The position numbers were made by a program, and so were the translations under genes. The notes under the pieces were generated by a model. That model saw nothing but the letters and a program-made list of their open reading frames with translations, did not search any database and was not told the DNA's origin. A stretch of DNA of 64,000 nt from Avichristensenella sp031550535 (lineage in GTDB: Bacteria; Bacillota; Clostridia; Christensenellales; Aristaeellaceae). Every line of letters begins with the position of its first letter. Position 1 is the stretch's first letter. Of this stretch, positions 1-8,478 are shown piece by piece. Where the stretch lies: positions 1 through 64,000 of the forward strand of contig JAVBOM010000006.1 of NCBI GenBank assembly GCA_031550535.1, written 5' to 3'.

Positions 1-133
1 CCAAGTTCGCGCGTGGCAAGGGCAGAGGAATGCTCGCTGTTCTCGGGTGGATTGGCACTTCTCCACTCCTGGCGCACGCATCAAGCTCAAGCGTCTTTAT
101 CCCTTAATCGCTGATTCCTGATTTGGTGCGGTA

Positions 134-487
134 CTAGCACAACGCCGGGGAAAACGTAGCCAGAATGAACAAGCCCTCCCCGCCGGCCGTCACGCGGTGC
201 GGAGCGTTCTTTGGAATCACCGCCACCGTGCCCGGGCCGTATCGCGTTTGCCGGTTCGCCACCAGTGCTTCGCCGCTTCCCGAGAGAACCGCGTGAACCT
301 CGACCTGCGCCGGATGCGCATGCGTTTCCAGCGAACAGAATGGTTCCACTTTGACCAGATGATAGCTGATATCCCCGCCCGTCGCGCCGCCCGTCACCAG
401 GTGCTTCAGGGATACGCCGTGGAAAGTTTTGTGCGGGACGTAGCCGATTCCGCAGGATTTTTCCTCGAACAGTTCCGCGATATTCAT
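134..487 (-). CDS. small cupin-domain protein
   Basis: A 117-residue single-domain cupin of unknown substrate. The core has the usual cupin motif order: a metal-site block around residues 55-70 (ETHAHPAQVEVHAVLSGSG, supplying two His and a Glu), then a glycine-rich turn and a second block ending PKNAPHRV with a further His. No signal peptide is visible, so it is cytoplasmic. The start is the ATG at 487, because GGAGG lies seven bases upstream; an in-frame ATG at 538 has no such site. It stands alone, downstream of the repeat-protein operon on the same strand. Proteins like this often bind small ligands or act as isomerases or dioxygenases, and the sequence does not decide which. Confident as a cupin, unknown in role. 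Confidence 0.85.
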   Translation of the reverse strand: MNIAELFEEKSCGIGYVPHKTFHGVSLKHLVTGGATGGDISYHLVKVEPFCSLETHAHPAQVEVHAVLSGSGEALVANRQTRYGPGTVAVIPKNAPHRVTAGGEGLFILATFSPALC

Positions 488-583
488 GTTAATGCCTCCG
501 TTCTGATCGGTTTGTTCTTCCGCAAAGTGTACCTTCAAAAGAGCGGAACTGTATTGCAGATAATTGCGGAGTTGCGCAGAATG

Positions 584-616
584 AAAGCGCGGCCCTCTTC
601 AAGAAGGCCGCGCTTT
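584..616 (-). terminator. stem-loop after the repeat-protein gene
   Basis: A perfect 11-bp stem (AAAGCGCGGCC pairing with GGCCGCGCTTT) around an 11-base loop sits just downstream of the stop codon of the long repeat gene. The minus-strand U tract is weak (TTTCATT), but position and stem strength fit the end of the surface operon. Confidence 0.6.
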
Positions 617-631
617 TCTGCTCTTAACACC

Positions 632-3600
632 TTAGTTGTGCCGGGTTTCCCCCATCAGCTCGCCGTTCTCGTACGTGCGCTCCACCACGAAAAAACCGTC
701 GGGGCCTGCCACCGGTTCCCCCTCCAGGCCGAGATACTCCTCCTTGATCCATTGCCGCCGGTCGTTGTATTCCCGGCGCAAGGCCGCGTATCCTCTTGGG
801 ATCAGCATGGGCGCGCCGTCCGCGCCCTCATACGATTCCAGGGTGACATTGCCCAGGTCATCGTACTCGTAGCGAATACCCGCATAGCCGGAGGAGGAGA
901 ACACCGGCGCGCCGTCCGCGTCGAAATACGCCTCCGACACCTTCTGCCGCGCGTCGTTCCAGGTGCGCCGCATGATCGCGTAGCCGCGCGAAACCGTGAC
1001 CGGGTTGCCCTTCAGGTCGTAGTACGCCTCTTCGGAAGCGTTCCCGGCCTCGTCGTATTGGTACCGGATCTCCGCGTACCCCGCGCTGAGCGCCACGGCT
1101 TCGCCATCCGCGCCGTAATACCGCTCCACGGTTTTTTGCAGGTCGTCATCATACTCCCGGCGGACCATCGCGTACCCGCTGCTGGTCATCTTGGGCTTGC
1201 CCTGCGTGTCGAAGTACGCCTCCATCAGAATTTCTCTCCGGTCCCCAAACTCCCGCCTGCGTATCGCGTACCCGCTCGCGTTTTCCATCGGTTCGAGCGC
1301 CTCGTCCAGCCAGGTTTCCTCGCTTACGTTCCCATTCTCGTCATAGCCCTTGCGCAGCGCGGAGTGCCCGGCACTCTGCAACGCCGGCCGGCCTTCCGTG
1401 TCCAGGTAGACCTCCAGCGTCACGCGGCCGTTTTCGTCGTACTCCCTCTCCAGCATCGCGTATCCGCTCGTTGTCATCATCGGCGCGCCGTCCGCGTCCA
1501 GGTACGTCTCGCTCCGCACGGCCCCCGCCTCGTCGTATGTCCGCGCCAGGCCGGCGTTGCCGCGCGGCAGCGCCATTGGCGCGTCGTCCGCGTCAAAGTA
1601 CATTTCCCGCGCAATCCGGCCTTGCCCGTCATACTGCCGCCGCATCCCGTAGTAGCCGCCGCTTGAAGTGATGGGCTGCTCATTTTCATCCAGATACCAC
1701 TCGTGGGCGACCTTCCTGTTTTCGTCGTATTCCCGCAGCAGGACCGCGTACCCGGGCCGCAGCCGCGTCAGCGCGCCGTCCACGCCATAGTACCCCTGCC
1801 GCGCCAGGTTCCCCGCGCCGTCGTATTCCATCGTCCGTCCCGCGTACCCGTCCGCCGATTCGACCGGCGCGCCGGCCGCGTCATAGAACATTTCCCGGCT
1901 CACCTGGTTTCTGTCGTTATATGTCCGCGTGATCGCCGTGTAGCCCTTCGCGCAGGCGGCCACCGCGCCGCTCTCGTCCAGGTATGTGTCCGTCACCGTG
2001 CCGTCCTCGCCATACGCGCGCGTGAATCCCGCGTACCCCGCGTCCAGCGCGATGGGGTTGCCGTCCGTGCCGTAATACCGCTCCGCGCTCATCCGCCGCG
2101 CGTCGTCCCACGCCCGGCGCACGATTGCGTACCCCCCGCGCGGGATGGCGAGCGGGTTGTCCTTCTCGTCAAAGTACGCCTCTTCCACGATGTTCCCGGC
2201 GTCGTCATACGCCCTTCGGAGCCCGGCGTATCCGTCCGTGGTGATGACAGGGTTGGCGTCCGCGTCCAGCGACCACTGCGCGGCGATCCGCCGGTTCTCG
2301 TCATATGTGCGGGCGACCCCGGCAAAGCCCTTGGGCACCGACACGGGCTTTCCGTCCGCGTCAAAGTACGCCTCTCCCACGGTGTTGCCCACCTCGTCAT
2401 ACGCGAGCGAGCGAGCGGCGTACCCTGCCGGTATGACAAGCGGCGCTCCTTGCGTGTCAAAATACGCTTCCCATTCCGCGCGGCCGTCCGCGCCAAACCG
2501 GCGCTCAATCGTCGCGTACCCGCGCGCGGTAATCATCGGCGCGAGCGACGCGTCCAGGTAGGTCTCCCGGTTCAGGTTGCCCTCGCCGTCATACGCGCGG
2601 TCCACGGCATAGTATCCGTCCGCCAGCGCGACGGGCTCCCCCGAAGTGCCCAGATACCGCTCCCGCGAGACGCGGCCGTCCGCGCCATATTCCCGCTCGA
2701 CCATCGCGTAGCCGCGCGGGATGGAGGTAACCGCGCCGGCCCCGTCCAGATATTCCTCCCGGCTGACGCGCCCGTTCTCGTCAAACGCGCGGCGCACGCC
2801 CGCGTACCCGGCGGGGATCACGAACGGCTGCCCATCGCCATCGTAGTACTGTTCCTGTATCCGCTGCCCCTGCTCGTTGTACCCATACGCGATGGCCGAG
2901 TACCCCGTCCGGACCGCAGCCGGCTCTTCCTCTTCGTTCAGGTACGCTTCGCGGATGACGCGCTTCGCGCTGTCGTACTCCCGGAGCATTTCCGCATACC
3001 CCCGGCCGCCCGCGTACGCGTGCCCGTCCGCGCCGTAATACGCCTGCCGCGCGACGTTTCCCTGCTCGTCATACGCGAACGCGACGCCCGCGTAGTCGTC
3101 CGTCGACAGCGTCAACTGCCCTTCGGCATCAAAGTACTGTTCCGCAATGCGCCGGCCCTGGTCGTCGTACGTGCGGACCATCCGGACGTACCCTTTCAGC
3201 CCCGCCACCGCGTTGCCGTCCGCGTCCAGGTAGGTTTCCTCCACCAGGTTGCCCGCGTCGTCATACACGCGCGCGGCACCCGCGTACCCGGCGTTTTCCG
3301 GGACCAGCGGCTTGCCTTCGACATCGAAATACCGCTCCTCCACGATCTGCCGCTTCTCGTTATACACGCGATGCACCGACGCGTACCCGCGCGTAGCGTG
3401 CAGCATCGGCTTCTCGTCCTCGCCAAAGTAACTCTCCCGGGCGGGGTTATCCAGCGCGTCATATTCGATCGTCCTCGCCGCGTAGCCCGCCGTTGTCACG
3501 ATGGACTTGCCGTCCGCGCCGAAGAATTCCTCGCCGGTCTGCCGTTTGGCGGTGTTGTATGTCCGCTCCACGGCGGCATACCCGGCGGACAGCGCCACGG

Positions 3601-4939
3601 GCGCGCCCTTTTCGTCGAAGTGCGCCTCCCGGACCAGGTTGCCCGCCTCGTCATACGCCCGCTCAAAGGCCGCGTAACCCGCCGCCAGCGAGAGAGGCTC
3701 CAGGGACGCGTCAAAGTACGCCTCGCCCGTGATCCTGCCGGCCTCGTCATACGCGCGGCGGACCATCGTGTAGCCGGCATGCGGGGACTGCGCCGGCATC
3801 CCGTCCAGGCCGTAGTACGTCTCGGACTCCGCCAGCTTTTGCGCGTTGTACGTGAACGCGATCTTGTGGTAGCCGTCCGCGCAGAGGACCGGTTTCCCCG
3901 CCGCGTCAAAGTAGGACGTCTCCTTGATGTTGTCATGGTCGTACGCATACTCAGCAATCGCGTATCCGTCGTTCGTCAGCGTCAGTTCGCCATCCACGTC
4001 CAGGTACTGGCGCTGGTGCAGGACGGACCGCGACCCTGATTTTTCATACACATAGCGAATGCCCGCGTAGCCACCTTCCGCCAGCACCGGTTCCCCGTTT
4101 TCGCCGTAGTACCATTCCTCGGCCAGTTGGTCGCCGGACCGGTCCACGTATTCGTAGGTGGCCCTGGCATAGCCTTCCTTGCCCAGCGCAATCCGCCCGT
4201 CCTCGTCGCGGTATTCCGCGGTCGACACGCGCTGGCGGCTGTCGTATGTTTTGTACAGCTCGGCGTACCCTTTCCGGGCGGGGATTACGAGATTGCCCTC
4301 CGTGTCGAAATACCGCTCGCCCGTAATCAGGTTGCCGGTCACCCGGTCGTACTCGACATACGCGTACCCGTCGGCCAGCATCATGTACGCCCCGTCTGCG
4401 CCAAAGTATTCTTCCTTGATAAGGCGCAGCCGGTCGTCGTAGGTGAACGCCTTCTTGGCATACGATCCGTTCGGCACGGCAAGCGCGCCCTTGTCGTCAA
4501 AGTACTCCACCGACACCAGCTTGCGACCGCTGTACGTGTTGACCATGCGGAAATACCCGGCCGCGATCACGGCCGGTTCCTCGTCCGCGGTCCAATAGCT
4601 TATTTCCAGCAAGCGCGCGGTGCCGTCGTACTGCCGTTTCTCAATCGCGTACCCTTTGCGCATCTCGACCGGCTTGTCGTCGACATCATAGTACGCGGTG
4701 CGCGACGGCAGGTTGTGGCTGTTGTAGTCGATGGTATAGTAGCAGTATCCGTCGCTGTTCATGACGCGGTTGCCGGCCCCGTCCAGCCAGGTTTCCTGTG
4801 TCACGTACTTTCCCTTGTACTTTTTCTCCGTCGCCGCCTCCTCGGCAAGCGCGTGCCCGGCAAACGCGGCCAGGAGCGTCAGGGCCAGCCATAACGCCAG
4901 AAATCCCCTTCCCTTGCCTCGGCTTTGCATCCATCGCAT
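632..4939 (-). CDS. exported tandem-repeat protein (about 42 x 32 residues)
   Basis: A 1435-residue secreted protein. Residues 1-32 form a signal peptide (basic start, hydrophobic core ALWLALTLLAAFAG, cleavage after ALA). From residue 64 to the C-terminus it is built of about 42 full repeats plus a short 43rd. Most are 32 residues with the pattern GYA-x5-YD-x-x-GN-x4-E-x-YFD-x-x-GxPV. The YD and DxxGxP elements recall YD/RHS and MORN-like repeats, but the 32-residue period and the GYA start differ from the classical forms. There is no toxin domain, membrane anchor, sorting signal or SLH domain at the end, which closes with a degenerate repeat. The start is the ATG at 4939, preceded by AAAGGAG at good spacing; the upstream in-frame ATG at 4987 overlaps the LCP gene and has no ribosome site. 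It is last in the operon after the LCP gene, suggesting a wall-associated surface or adhesive role. That role is inference. Confidence 0.8.
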   Translation of the reverse strand: MRWMQSRGKGRGFLALWLALTLLAAFAGHALAEEAATEKKYKGKYVTQETWLDGAGNRVMNSDGYCYYTIDYNSHNLPSRTAYYDVDDKPVEMRKGYAIEKRQYDGTARLLEISYWTADEEPAVIAAGYFRMVNTYSGRKLVSVEYFDDKGALAVPNGSYAKKAFTYDDRLRLIKEEYFGADGAYMMLADGYAYVEYDRVTGNLITGERYFDTEGNLVIPARKGYAELYKTYDSRQRVSTAEYRDEDGRIALGKEGYARATYEYVDRSGDQLAEEWYYGENGEPVLAEGGYAGIRYVYEKSGSRSVLHQRQYLDVDGELTLTNDGYAIAEYAYDHDNIKETSYFDAAGKPVLCADGYHKIAFTYNAQKLAESETYYGLDGMPAQSPHAGYTMVRRAYDEAGRITGEAYFDASLEPLSLAAGYAAFERAYDEAGNLVREAHFDEKGAPVALSAGYAAVERTYNTAKRQTGEEFFGADGKSIVTTAGYAARTIEYDALDNPARESYFGEDEKPMLHATRGYASVHRVYNEKRQIVEERYFDVEGKPLVPENAGYAGAARVYDDAGNLVEETYLDADGNAVAGLKGYVRMVRTYDDQGRRIAEQYFDAEGQLTLSTDDYAGVAFAYDEQGNVARQAYYGADGHAYAGGRGYAEMLREYDSAKRVIREAYLNEEEEPAAVRTGYSAIAYGYNEQGQRIQEQYYDGDGQPFVIPAGYAGVRRAFDENGRVSREEYLDGAGAVTSIPRGYAMVEREYGADGRVSRERYLGTSGEPVALADGYYAVDRAYDGEGNLNRETYLDASLAPMITARGYATIERRFGADGRAEWEAYFDTQGAPLVIPAGYAARSLAYDEVGNTVGEAYFDADGKPVSVPKGFAGVARTYDENRRIAAQWSLDADANPVITTDGYAGLRRAYDDAGNIVEEAYFDEKDNPLAIPRGGYAIVRRAWDDARRMSAERYYGTDGNPIALDAGYAGFTRAYGEDGTVTDTYLDESGAVAACAKGYTAITRTYNDRNQVSREMFYDAAGAPVESADGYAGRTMEYDGAGNLARQGYYGVDGALTRLRPGYAVLLREYDENRKVAHEWYLDENEQPITSSGGYYGMRRQYDGQGRIAREMYFDADDAPMALPRGNAGLARTYDEAGAVRSETYLDADGAPMMTTSGYAMLEREYDENGRVTLEVYLDTEGRPALQSAGHSALRKGYDENGNVSEETWLDEALEPMENASGYAIRRREFGDRREILMEAYFDTQGKPKMTSSGYAMVRREYDDDLQKTVERYYGADGEAVALSAGYAEIRYQYDEAGNASEEAYYDLKGNPVTVSRGYAIMRRTWNDARQKVSEAYFDADGAPVFSSSGYAGIRYEYDDLGNVTLESYEGADGAPMLIPRGYAALRREYNDRRQWIKEEYLGLEGEPVAGPDGFFVVERTYENGELMGETRHN
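635..4750. repeat. 96-bp tandem coding repeats
   Basis: About 42 diverged copies of a 96-bp unit, each encoding 32 residues, occupy nearly the whole repeat-protein gene. Copies differ at many positions but keep frame and length; only a few carry one- to three-residue insertions or deletions. That indicates long-standing selection on the protein rather than recent slippage. The GC-rich period also creates long open frames on the opposite strand, which are not genes. Confidence 0.9.
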
Positions 4940-4983
4940 CGGGTATTCTCCTTTCGTATTGCCACGCATGGCGGGTTGTTCGC

Positions 4984-5823
4984 TCACGGATATAGAAATT
5001 CCTGGACACGCGCGGCTTCCGCTTCCATGTCCTCCACGTATACGACATTGTGCGCCTTGACGTATTTCACGCGCCGCTGGTCAGGCGCGGGGCTTCTGTC
5101 CTGCGCAGGGGCCGTCACGCCGGTCCGCAGCACCGCGGCGGCGGCGTTCATGATCTCCGCGGCCTGTATGTTCGTCCGCATCAGCGGCAGCACAGCCTGG
5201 GCAAACGTCATGATGCCCTCCAACCCGCGCCCGAACACCTGCCGCATGACCGCGGTCAGCACGATCCGCTGCCGCTCGTTGCGCCAGACATCGCCCGCCT
5301 CGTCGTCCTCCTGGCGTCCCGACATATACGCGACGGCCTGCGCCTGCGTCAACTTCTGCACGCCCGCCTTCCGTAGACCCGTCGCCGCAAGATCCTCCTG
5401 GCGGATCTCGATCTCCACGCCGCCGAGCTTGCCCACAATCCTGCCCATGTCCGCCTTGTTCACCATGGCGTACCGGTCGACCGACAGCCCAAAGAGCGCG
5501 TTCACCTGCGCCAGCAGCGCGTCCGGCCCGCCCAGGTAGTTCACCAGGCAGAGTTTTGTGTCCCCCTGGCCCGGCAAGGTCACGTGATAATCCCGGTCAA
5601 CGCTCAGCATTCGCATCGACCCGTCGCCAAGGTTCAGCGCCGCGATGAGGATCGCGTCCGCGCGGCCATAGGCCGCCTTGCCCTTCGCGCCGCTCATCCC
5701 TTTGACATCATCCTCGCCGATGAGCAGGATGGACAGGTAACCGTCCCGCTCGGCCAGCGCCTCGAATCCGGGGATCAAAAGCAGCAACATGGACACGATC
5801 GCGAGGCATATGGCCCGCTTCAC
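4984..5823 (-). CDS. LytR-CpsA-Psr (LCP) family protein
   Basis: A 279-residue membrane-anchored LCP protein. This family transfers undecaprenyl-linked glycopolymers to peptidoglycan at the outer membrane face. Visible features: an N-terminal hydrophobic segment (residues 4-20), then LLIGEDD (33-39), a GRAD motif (53-56) equivalent to the usual R-S-D, SVDRD (74-78) equivalent to SxPRD, LGGVEIEI in the middle, and RNERQR with the late conserved arginines. The start is the GTG at 5823 in a GTGA overlap with the preceding stop and an AAGGGGG site upstream; the longer ORF start is inside the neighbour. Its position between small secreted proteins and the large repeat protein suggests it anchors a glycopolymer or glycosylated product of this locus. 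It is shorter than many LCPs but the domain appears complete. Confidence 0.88.
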   Translation of the reverse strand: MKRAICLAIVSMLLLLIPGFEALAERDGYLSILLIGEDDVKGMSGAKGKAAYGRADAILIAALNLGDGSMRMLSVDRDYHVTLPGQGDTKLCLVNYLGGPDALLAQVNALFGLSVDRYAMVNKADMGRIVGKLGGVEIEIRQEDLAATGLRKAGVQKLTQAQAVAYMSGRQEDDEAGDVWRNERQRIVLTAVMRQVFGRGLEGIMTFAQAVLPLMRTNIQAAEIMNAAAAVLRTGVTAPAQDRSPAPDQRRVKYVKAHNVVYVEDMEAEAARVQEFLYP

Positions 5824-6323
5824 GGCGCACCCCCTTGCCCGCCCAGGTCCAGCGCGTACGTGACCGTCAACGCGTCGCCCCGGCGAAGGGTCACGTTCAA
5901 GGGCCCCACCTGCCACACCGCCTTGCGGTCCGTCGCGCTGAAGGGCACGCCGTACCGGAGGCACACGGAGTAAAACAGCGACGCGTACTCCGCCCTGCCG
6001 CCTCGCTTCATCTGAAATTCCCGGGCCGTCATCACGCCGTCCGCAAAGTGATAGGTCAGCTTTCCGGCCTCCATATCATACAACAGCACGTTCTTCGTGA
6101 CGGTCACGGTCTTTGCGCGCTGCCTGCCTGCCTCCACCTCCGCCACCTGCTCCATCGTGTACGCCCAGGGGATTCCACGGAATGCTTTTTCATCGGCGGA
6201 AATATCTGCCGCCGTTTCAACCGACGCGGCGGATGTCGCGGCCTCCGCCAGGGCGGTGGAACCCGCGAGCGCCATCCAGAGCGCGAGCGCCGCGCCCAAC
6301 GTCCGTCTTGTTTTTTCCTTCAT
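5820..6323 (-). CDS. small exported protein, unknown
   Basis: A predicted 167-residue exported protein with a clear signal peptide at residues 1-27 (KEKTRR, then a hydrophobic stretch ending STALAEA). The mature part contains a conserved-looking block (FRGIPWAYTMEQV) and ends in a beta-rich segment, with no family I can name. The N-terminal part resembles short secreted proteins in which a wxy-type 'GIPW' motif follows the signal sequence, but that is only an impression. The ATG at 6323 is chosen because it starts the signal peptide; a ribosome site is poor, and an 8-bp GC hairpin at 6337-6359 lies just upstream. The longer open frame from 6482 exists only because of a 50-bp duplication. The stop overlaps the LCP start (GTGA), so the two are translationally coupled. 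Confidence 0.65.
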   Translation of the reverse strand: MKEKTRRTLGAALALWMALAGSTALAEAATSAASVETAADISADEKAFRGIPWAYTMEQVAEVEAGRQRAKTVTVTKNVLLYDMEAGKLTYHFADGVMTAREFQMKRGGRAEYASLFYSVCLRYGVPFSATDRKAVWQVGPLNVTLRRGDALTVTYALDLGGQGGAP

Positions 6324-6396
6324 TCGCGTTGCTTGCCGCGCCCCCGGGCGAGGGGCGCGTCCCTCTCCGTCAAAGTCAAAACGCGCGGATGCGGCT

Positions 6397-6496
6397 GTTG
6401 CCACCCGCGCGCTCTTGCGTCGAACTCTGCATACTCTATTATTGGAGTTGCCACCCGCGCGCTCTTGCGTCGAACTCTGCATACTCTATTATTGGA
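6397..6496. repeat. exact 50-bp tandem duplication
   Basis: Two identical adjacent 50-bp copies (6397-6446 and 6447-6496). The second contains the stop codon (6489-6491) of the upstream 237-residue gene and the last codons before it; the first is its duplicate in the intergenic gap. No mismatch is present, so the event is recent or an assembly artefact. Confidence 0.95.
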
Positions 6497-7202
6497 AGAA
6501 GTCCTTCGCCACCTGGACGGTGCTCGCAAGATACCAGGCTTCCTCCTCCGCCGCGCCCTGCCGCGCAAAGACGTAGTTGTTGTTCTGGATGTACGTCCGC
6601 TCGCTCTCCGACCTGCCGGCATATTCCCCCTGGTCCGCGTATACGACCTCAAAAGCAACGCGCACAAATGGGATCCGCGCCGAGCCGGAAATGATATAGC
6701 CCCGCCCATTCTGAAGGCTCGCTTGGGCGAACGCCTCCGGCGCGATCTCCTCCGCAGGCGTGCGCGGGATCAGCGCGCCCGTCGACGGGTCAACGAGCGC
6801 CGCGCTGTCCAGCCCCTGCTTTAGCGCCTCCAGTGCGCTGCTCAGCGCAGGTTTGTCCGCAGCGTTCAGCGCGTACAGCACCGCGTCGATCTGATCCTCG
6901 ACGGGAAGCTCCGCCAGCTCGCCCGCCAGCGTCTCGCCGAAGAAATTTTCAAGCCCCGCGATGCGAAGGCTCGTCACCTCGCCCGACGCGCGCTTTTCCA
7001 GCAGGTCCGACGCCGTCGCCCGGAGCGCCGAAAGCGGTACGTCGTGATCCGGGGTCGTCGCCTGGAACACTACCCGGTCGTACACGCGCAGCGCGCCGTC
7101 CGCGAAGAAAACCGGCTCGCCCGTCTCCACGTTCGTCGCGGACGCCGCAGCGCCGCCCATCGCCATCATGGCAACCATGAGCCATGCAACCAGCCTTTTC
7201 AC
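6489..7202 (-). CDS. exported protein, unknown, coupled to CpsB-like gene
   Basis: A 237-residue predicted exported protein. The GTG at 7202 is preceded by AAAGGAGGGG at eight-base spacing and begins a signal peptide (VKRLVAWLMVAMMAMGGAAASA). The mature region is mostly helical with acidic segments and a middle block (EDQIDAVLYALNAADKPAL) repeated loosely as helices. Near the end, SERTYIQNNNYVFARQ and WYLAST suggest a beta-structured, ligand-binding or partner-binding C-terminus. I recognise no family. The gene follows the PHP phosphatase gene by 26 bases and precedes another small secreted protein and an LCP protein, so it is probably part of the same extracytoplasmic machinery. Its 3' end lies in an exact 50-bp duplication. 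Confidence 0.65.
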   Translation of the reverse strand: MKRLVAWLMVAMMAMGGAAASATNVETGEPVFFADGALRVYDRVVFQATTPDHDVPLSALRATASDLLEKRASGEVTSLRIAGLENFFGETLAGELAELPVEDQIDAVLYALNAADKPALSSALEALKQGLDSAALVDPSTGALIPRTPAEEIAPEAFAQASLQNGRGYIISGSARIPFVRVAFEVVYADQGEYAGRSESERTYIQNNNYVFARQGAAEEEAWYLASTVQVAKDFFQ

Positions 7203-7228
7203 CGTGACCCCTCCTTTGATCATCATGC

Positions 7229-7921
7229 CTATCGCGCCGCCCATTCCTCCATGCACCTGCGCACGGCCAGGTCCGGGGCGTTTTCGAACCCGTCCATTTC
7301 CCGCAGCGCAGCCGCAAAGCGTTTGTAATCCCCAATGCGGTGGGCGTCCGACGCGACGCAGTCCACCAGCCCGTCCTTCAGCATCCGCCTGGCGGTCCGG
7401 CGCTCCATGTCCCATGGCCGCCCGTCCAGCGCCTCCGCGTCCATCTGGATCATCCCGCCCAACGCCCGCACGTCCATAAGCGCCCTCACGTTCCGCTGCA
7501 CGAAGGGATACCGCTCCGGATGGGCTAAAATCGGCAGGATATCCTCACGCGCGAGGGCGTCCACCATCGCCATCGCCTCGTCCTGCCGGGTTTGCGGCTC
7601 CAGCTCCAGCAGTAGGCACCGCACGCCGTTCACTTCCATTTGAAAGCAGAGCGGCCGGATGTTCTCCGTTGCCATCGCGATCGCGATATTGAGCTCCGCG
7701 CCCAGCGTCAGGGCGATACCGCGCTCCGCCGCCGCCGCCTCCACGGAGCGAAACACCTTTCGCGCCGCTTCCTGGGACGGAAATCTCCGGTTTACATGCG
7801 GCGTCGCGATGATCCGGGTGATCCCGGCCGCGCACGCCTCGTCAAGCATCGCCAGCGTTTCTTCCATCGACCGGGCGCCGTCGTCCACGCCGGGCAGAAT
7901 ATGCGCATGAATGTCAATCAT
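7229..7921 (-). CDS. cpsB: CpsB/YwqE-type PHP protein-tyrosine phosphatase
   Basis: A 230-residue PHP-fold metal-dependent phosphatase of the CpsB/CapC/YwqE family, which dephosphorylates tyrosine kinases that control capsule or exopolysaccharide assembly. Metal ligands are visible in order: DIHAHILPGVDDG (3-15), ATPH (39-42), GAE (74-76), LAHPER (132-137) and SDAH (191-194). Length is typical for the family. It is the first gene of the operon and is followed by two secreted unknowns, an LCP protein and the repeat protein. The cognate BY-kinase and the Wzz-like activator are not in this window. It therefore either acts on a kinase encoded elsewhere or has been recruited to a different surface system. 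Family assignment is firm; the substrate is unknown. Confidence 0.92.
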   Translation of the reverse strand: MIDIHAHILPGVDDGARSMEETLAMLDEACAAGITRIIATPHVNRRFPSQEAARKVFRSVEAAAAERGIALTLGAELNIAIAMATENIRPLCFQMEVNGVRCLLLELEPQTRQDEAMAMVDALAREDILPILAHPERYPFVQRNVRALMDVRALGGMIQMDAEALDGRPWDMERRTARRMLKDGLVDCVASDAHRIGDYKRFAAALREMDGFENAPDLAVRRCMEEWAAR

Positions 7922-8478
7922 TGCTCCGGCGGCCTTCGGCGGGCAGTGGAGCGGACGGAGGTAGGGATTTCCTTGGAAATTCCTTTATAGCGCCCAATTT
8001 TTGAAATCAGCGCCGCCGCCCACGCTTCCGCGCGCCAATGCGCTCCTTGCGTTATTTACCACAACCCGCGCGGGGGTCCGGCGAGACGGCGCGCGACGCC
8101 GCCCAGGGGCAACATGCTGTGTACATACGCATCATGCACGCCACATGCCATTATCCTTACGTCCATGCGCGACAGAACCCCGGGCGCCGCGCGTGCCGGT
8201 GATATTTCCCCGCAAGCCTCTGCCAAAAAATGGATTTTCGCGGCCTGGCATATGGTTTCATCACACAACAATCTTCAATTCACTTTAGCATAATTTGGGC
8301 CGTCAGTCAACCGCCGCGCCGGGGTGTGCGGGGCAAAAATCGCCGCCCACGGCGGTTTTCGGCCCGGGGCGGGAACGCGAGACCGCGCACCCCGACGCAT
8401 CTTCCGGCCGGGATGCGCCCATGGAATCCCATCCCCGTGTGAATCGTCTTTTATGCATCACCCGGAGGAGGAACATAA
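7922..8478. other. divergent intergenic region
   Basis: No convincing gene lies between the divergent cpsB-like and 262-residue secreted-protein genes. One hairpin is present at 8336-8359 (10-bp stem, 4-base loop, with a T run on the minus side). I could not fix a clear promoter for either gene. The plus-strand gene has a strong GGAGGAGG site immediately before its start. Confidence 0.5.

Noticed and set aside
197..4039. Long plus-strand open frames (489 and 778 codons) inside the repeat-protein gene
   Set aside because: They lie antisense to the signal-peptide-bearing repeat gene, arise from its 96-bp GC-rich period, are rich in Val, Arg and His without motifs, and have no ribosome sites.
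5820..6482. A longer form of the 167-residue protein starting at 6482
   Set aside because: The extra 53 residues are arginine-rich, precede the signal peptide, exist only through the 50-bp duplication and have no ribosome site.
6397..6496. A short CRISPR-like or tandem regulatory array
   Set aside because: Only two identical 50-bp copies with no spacers; best read as a simple duplication.
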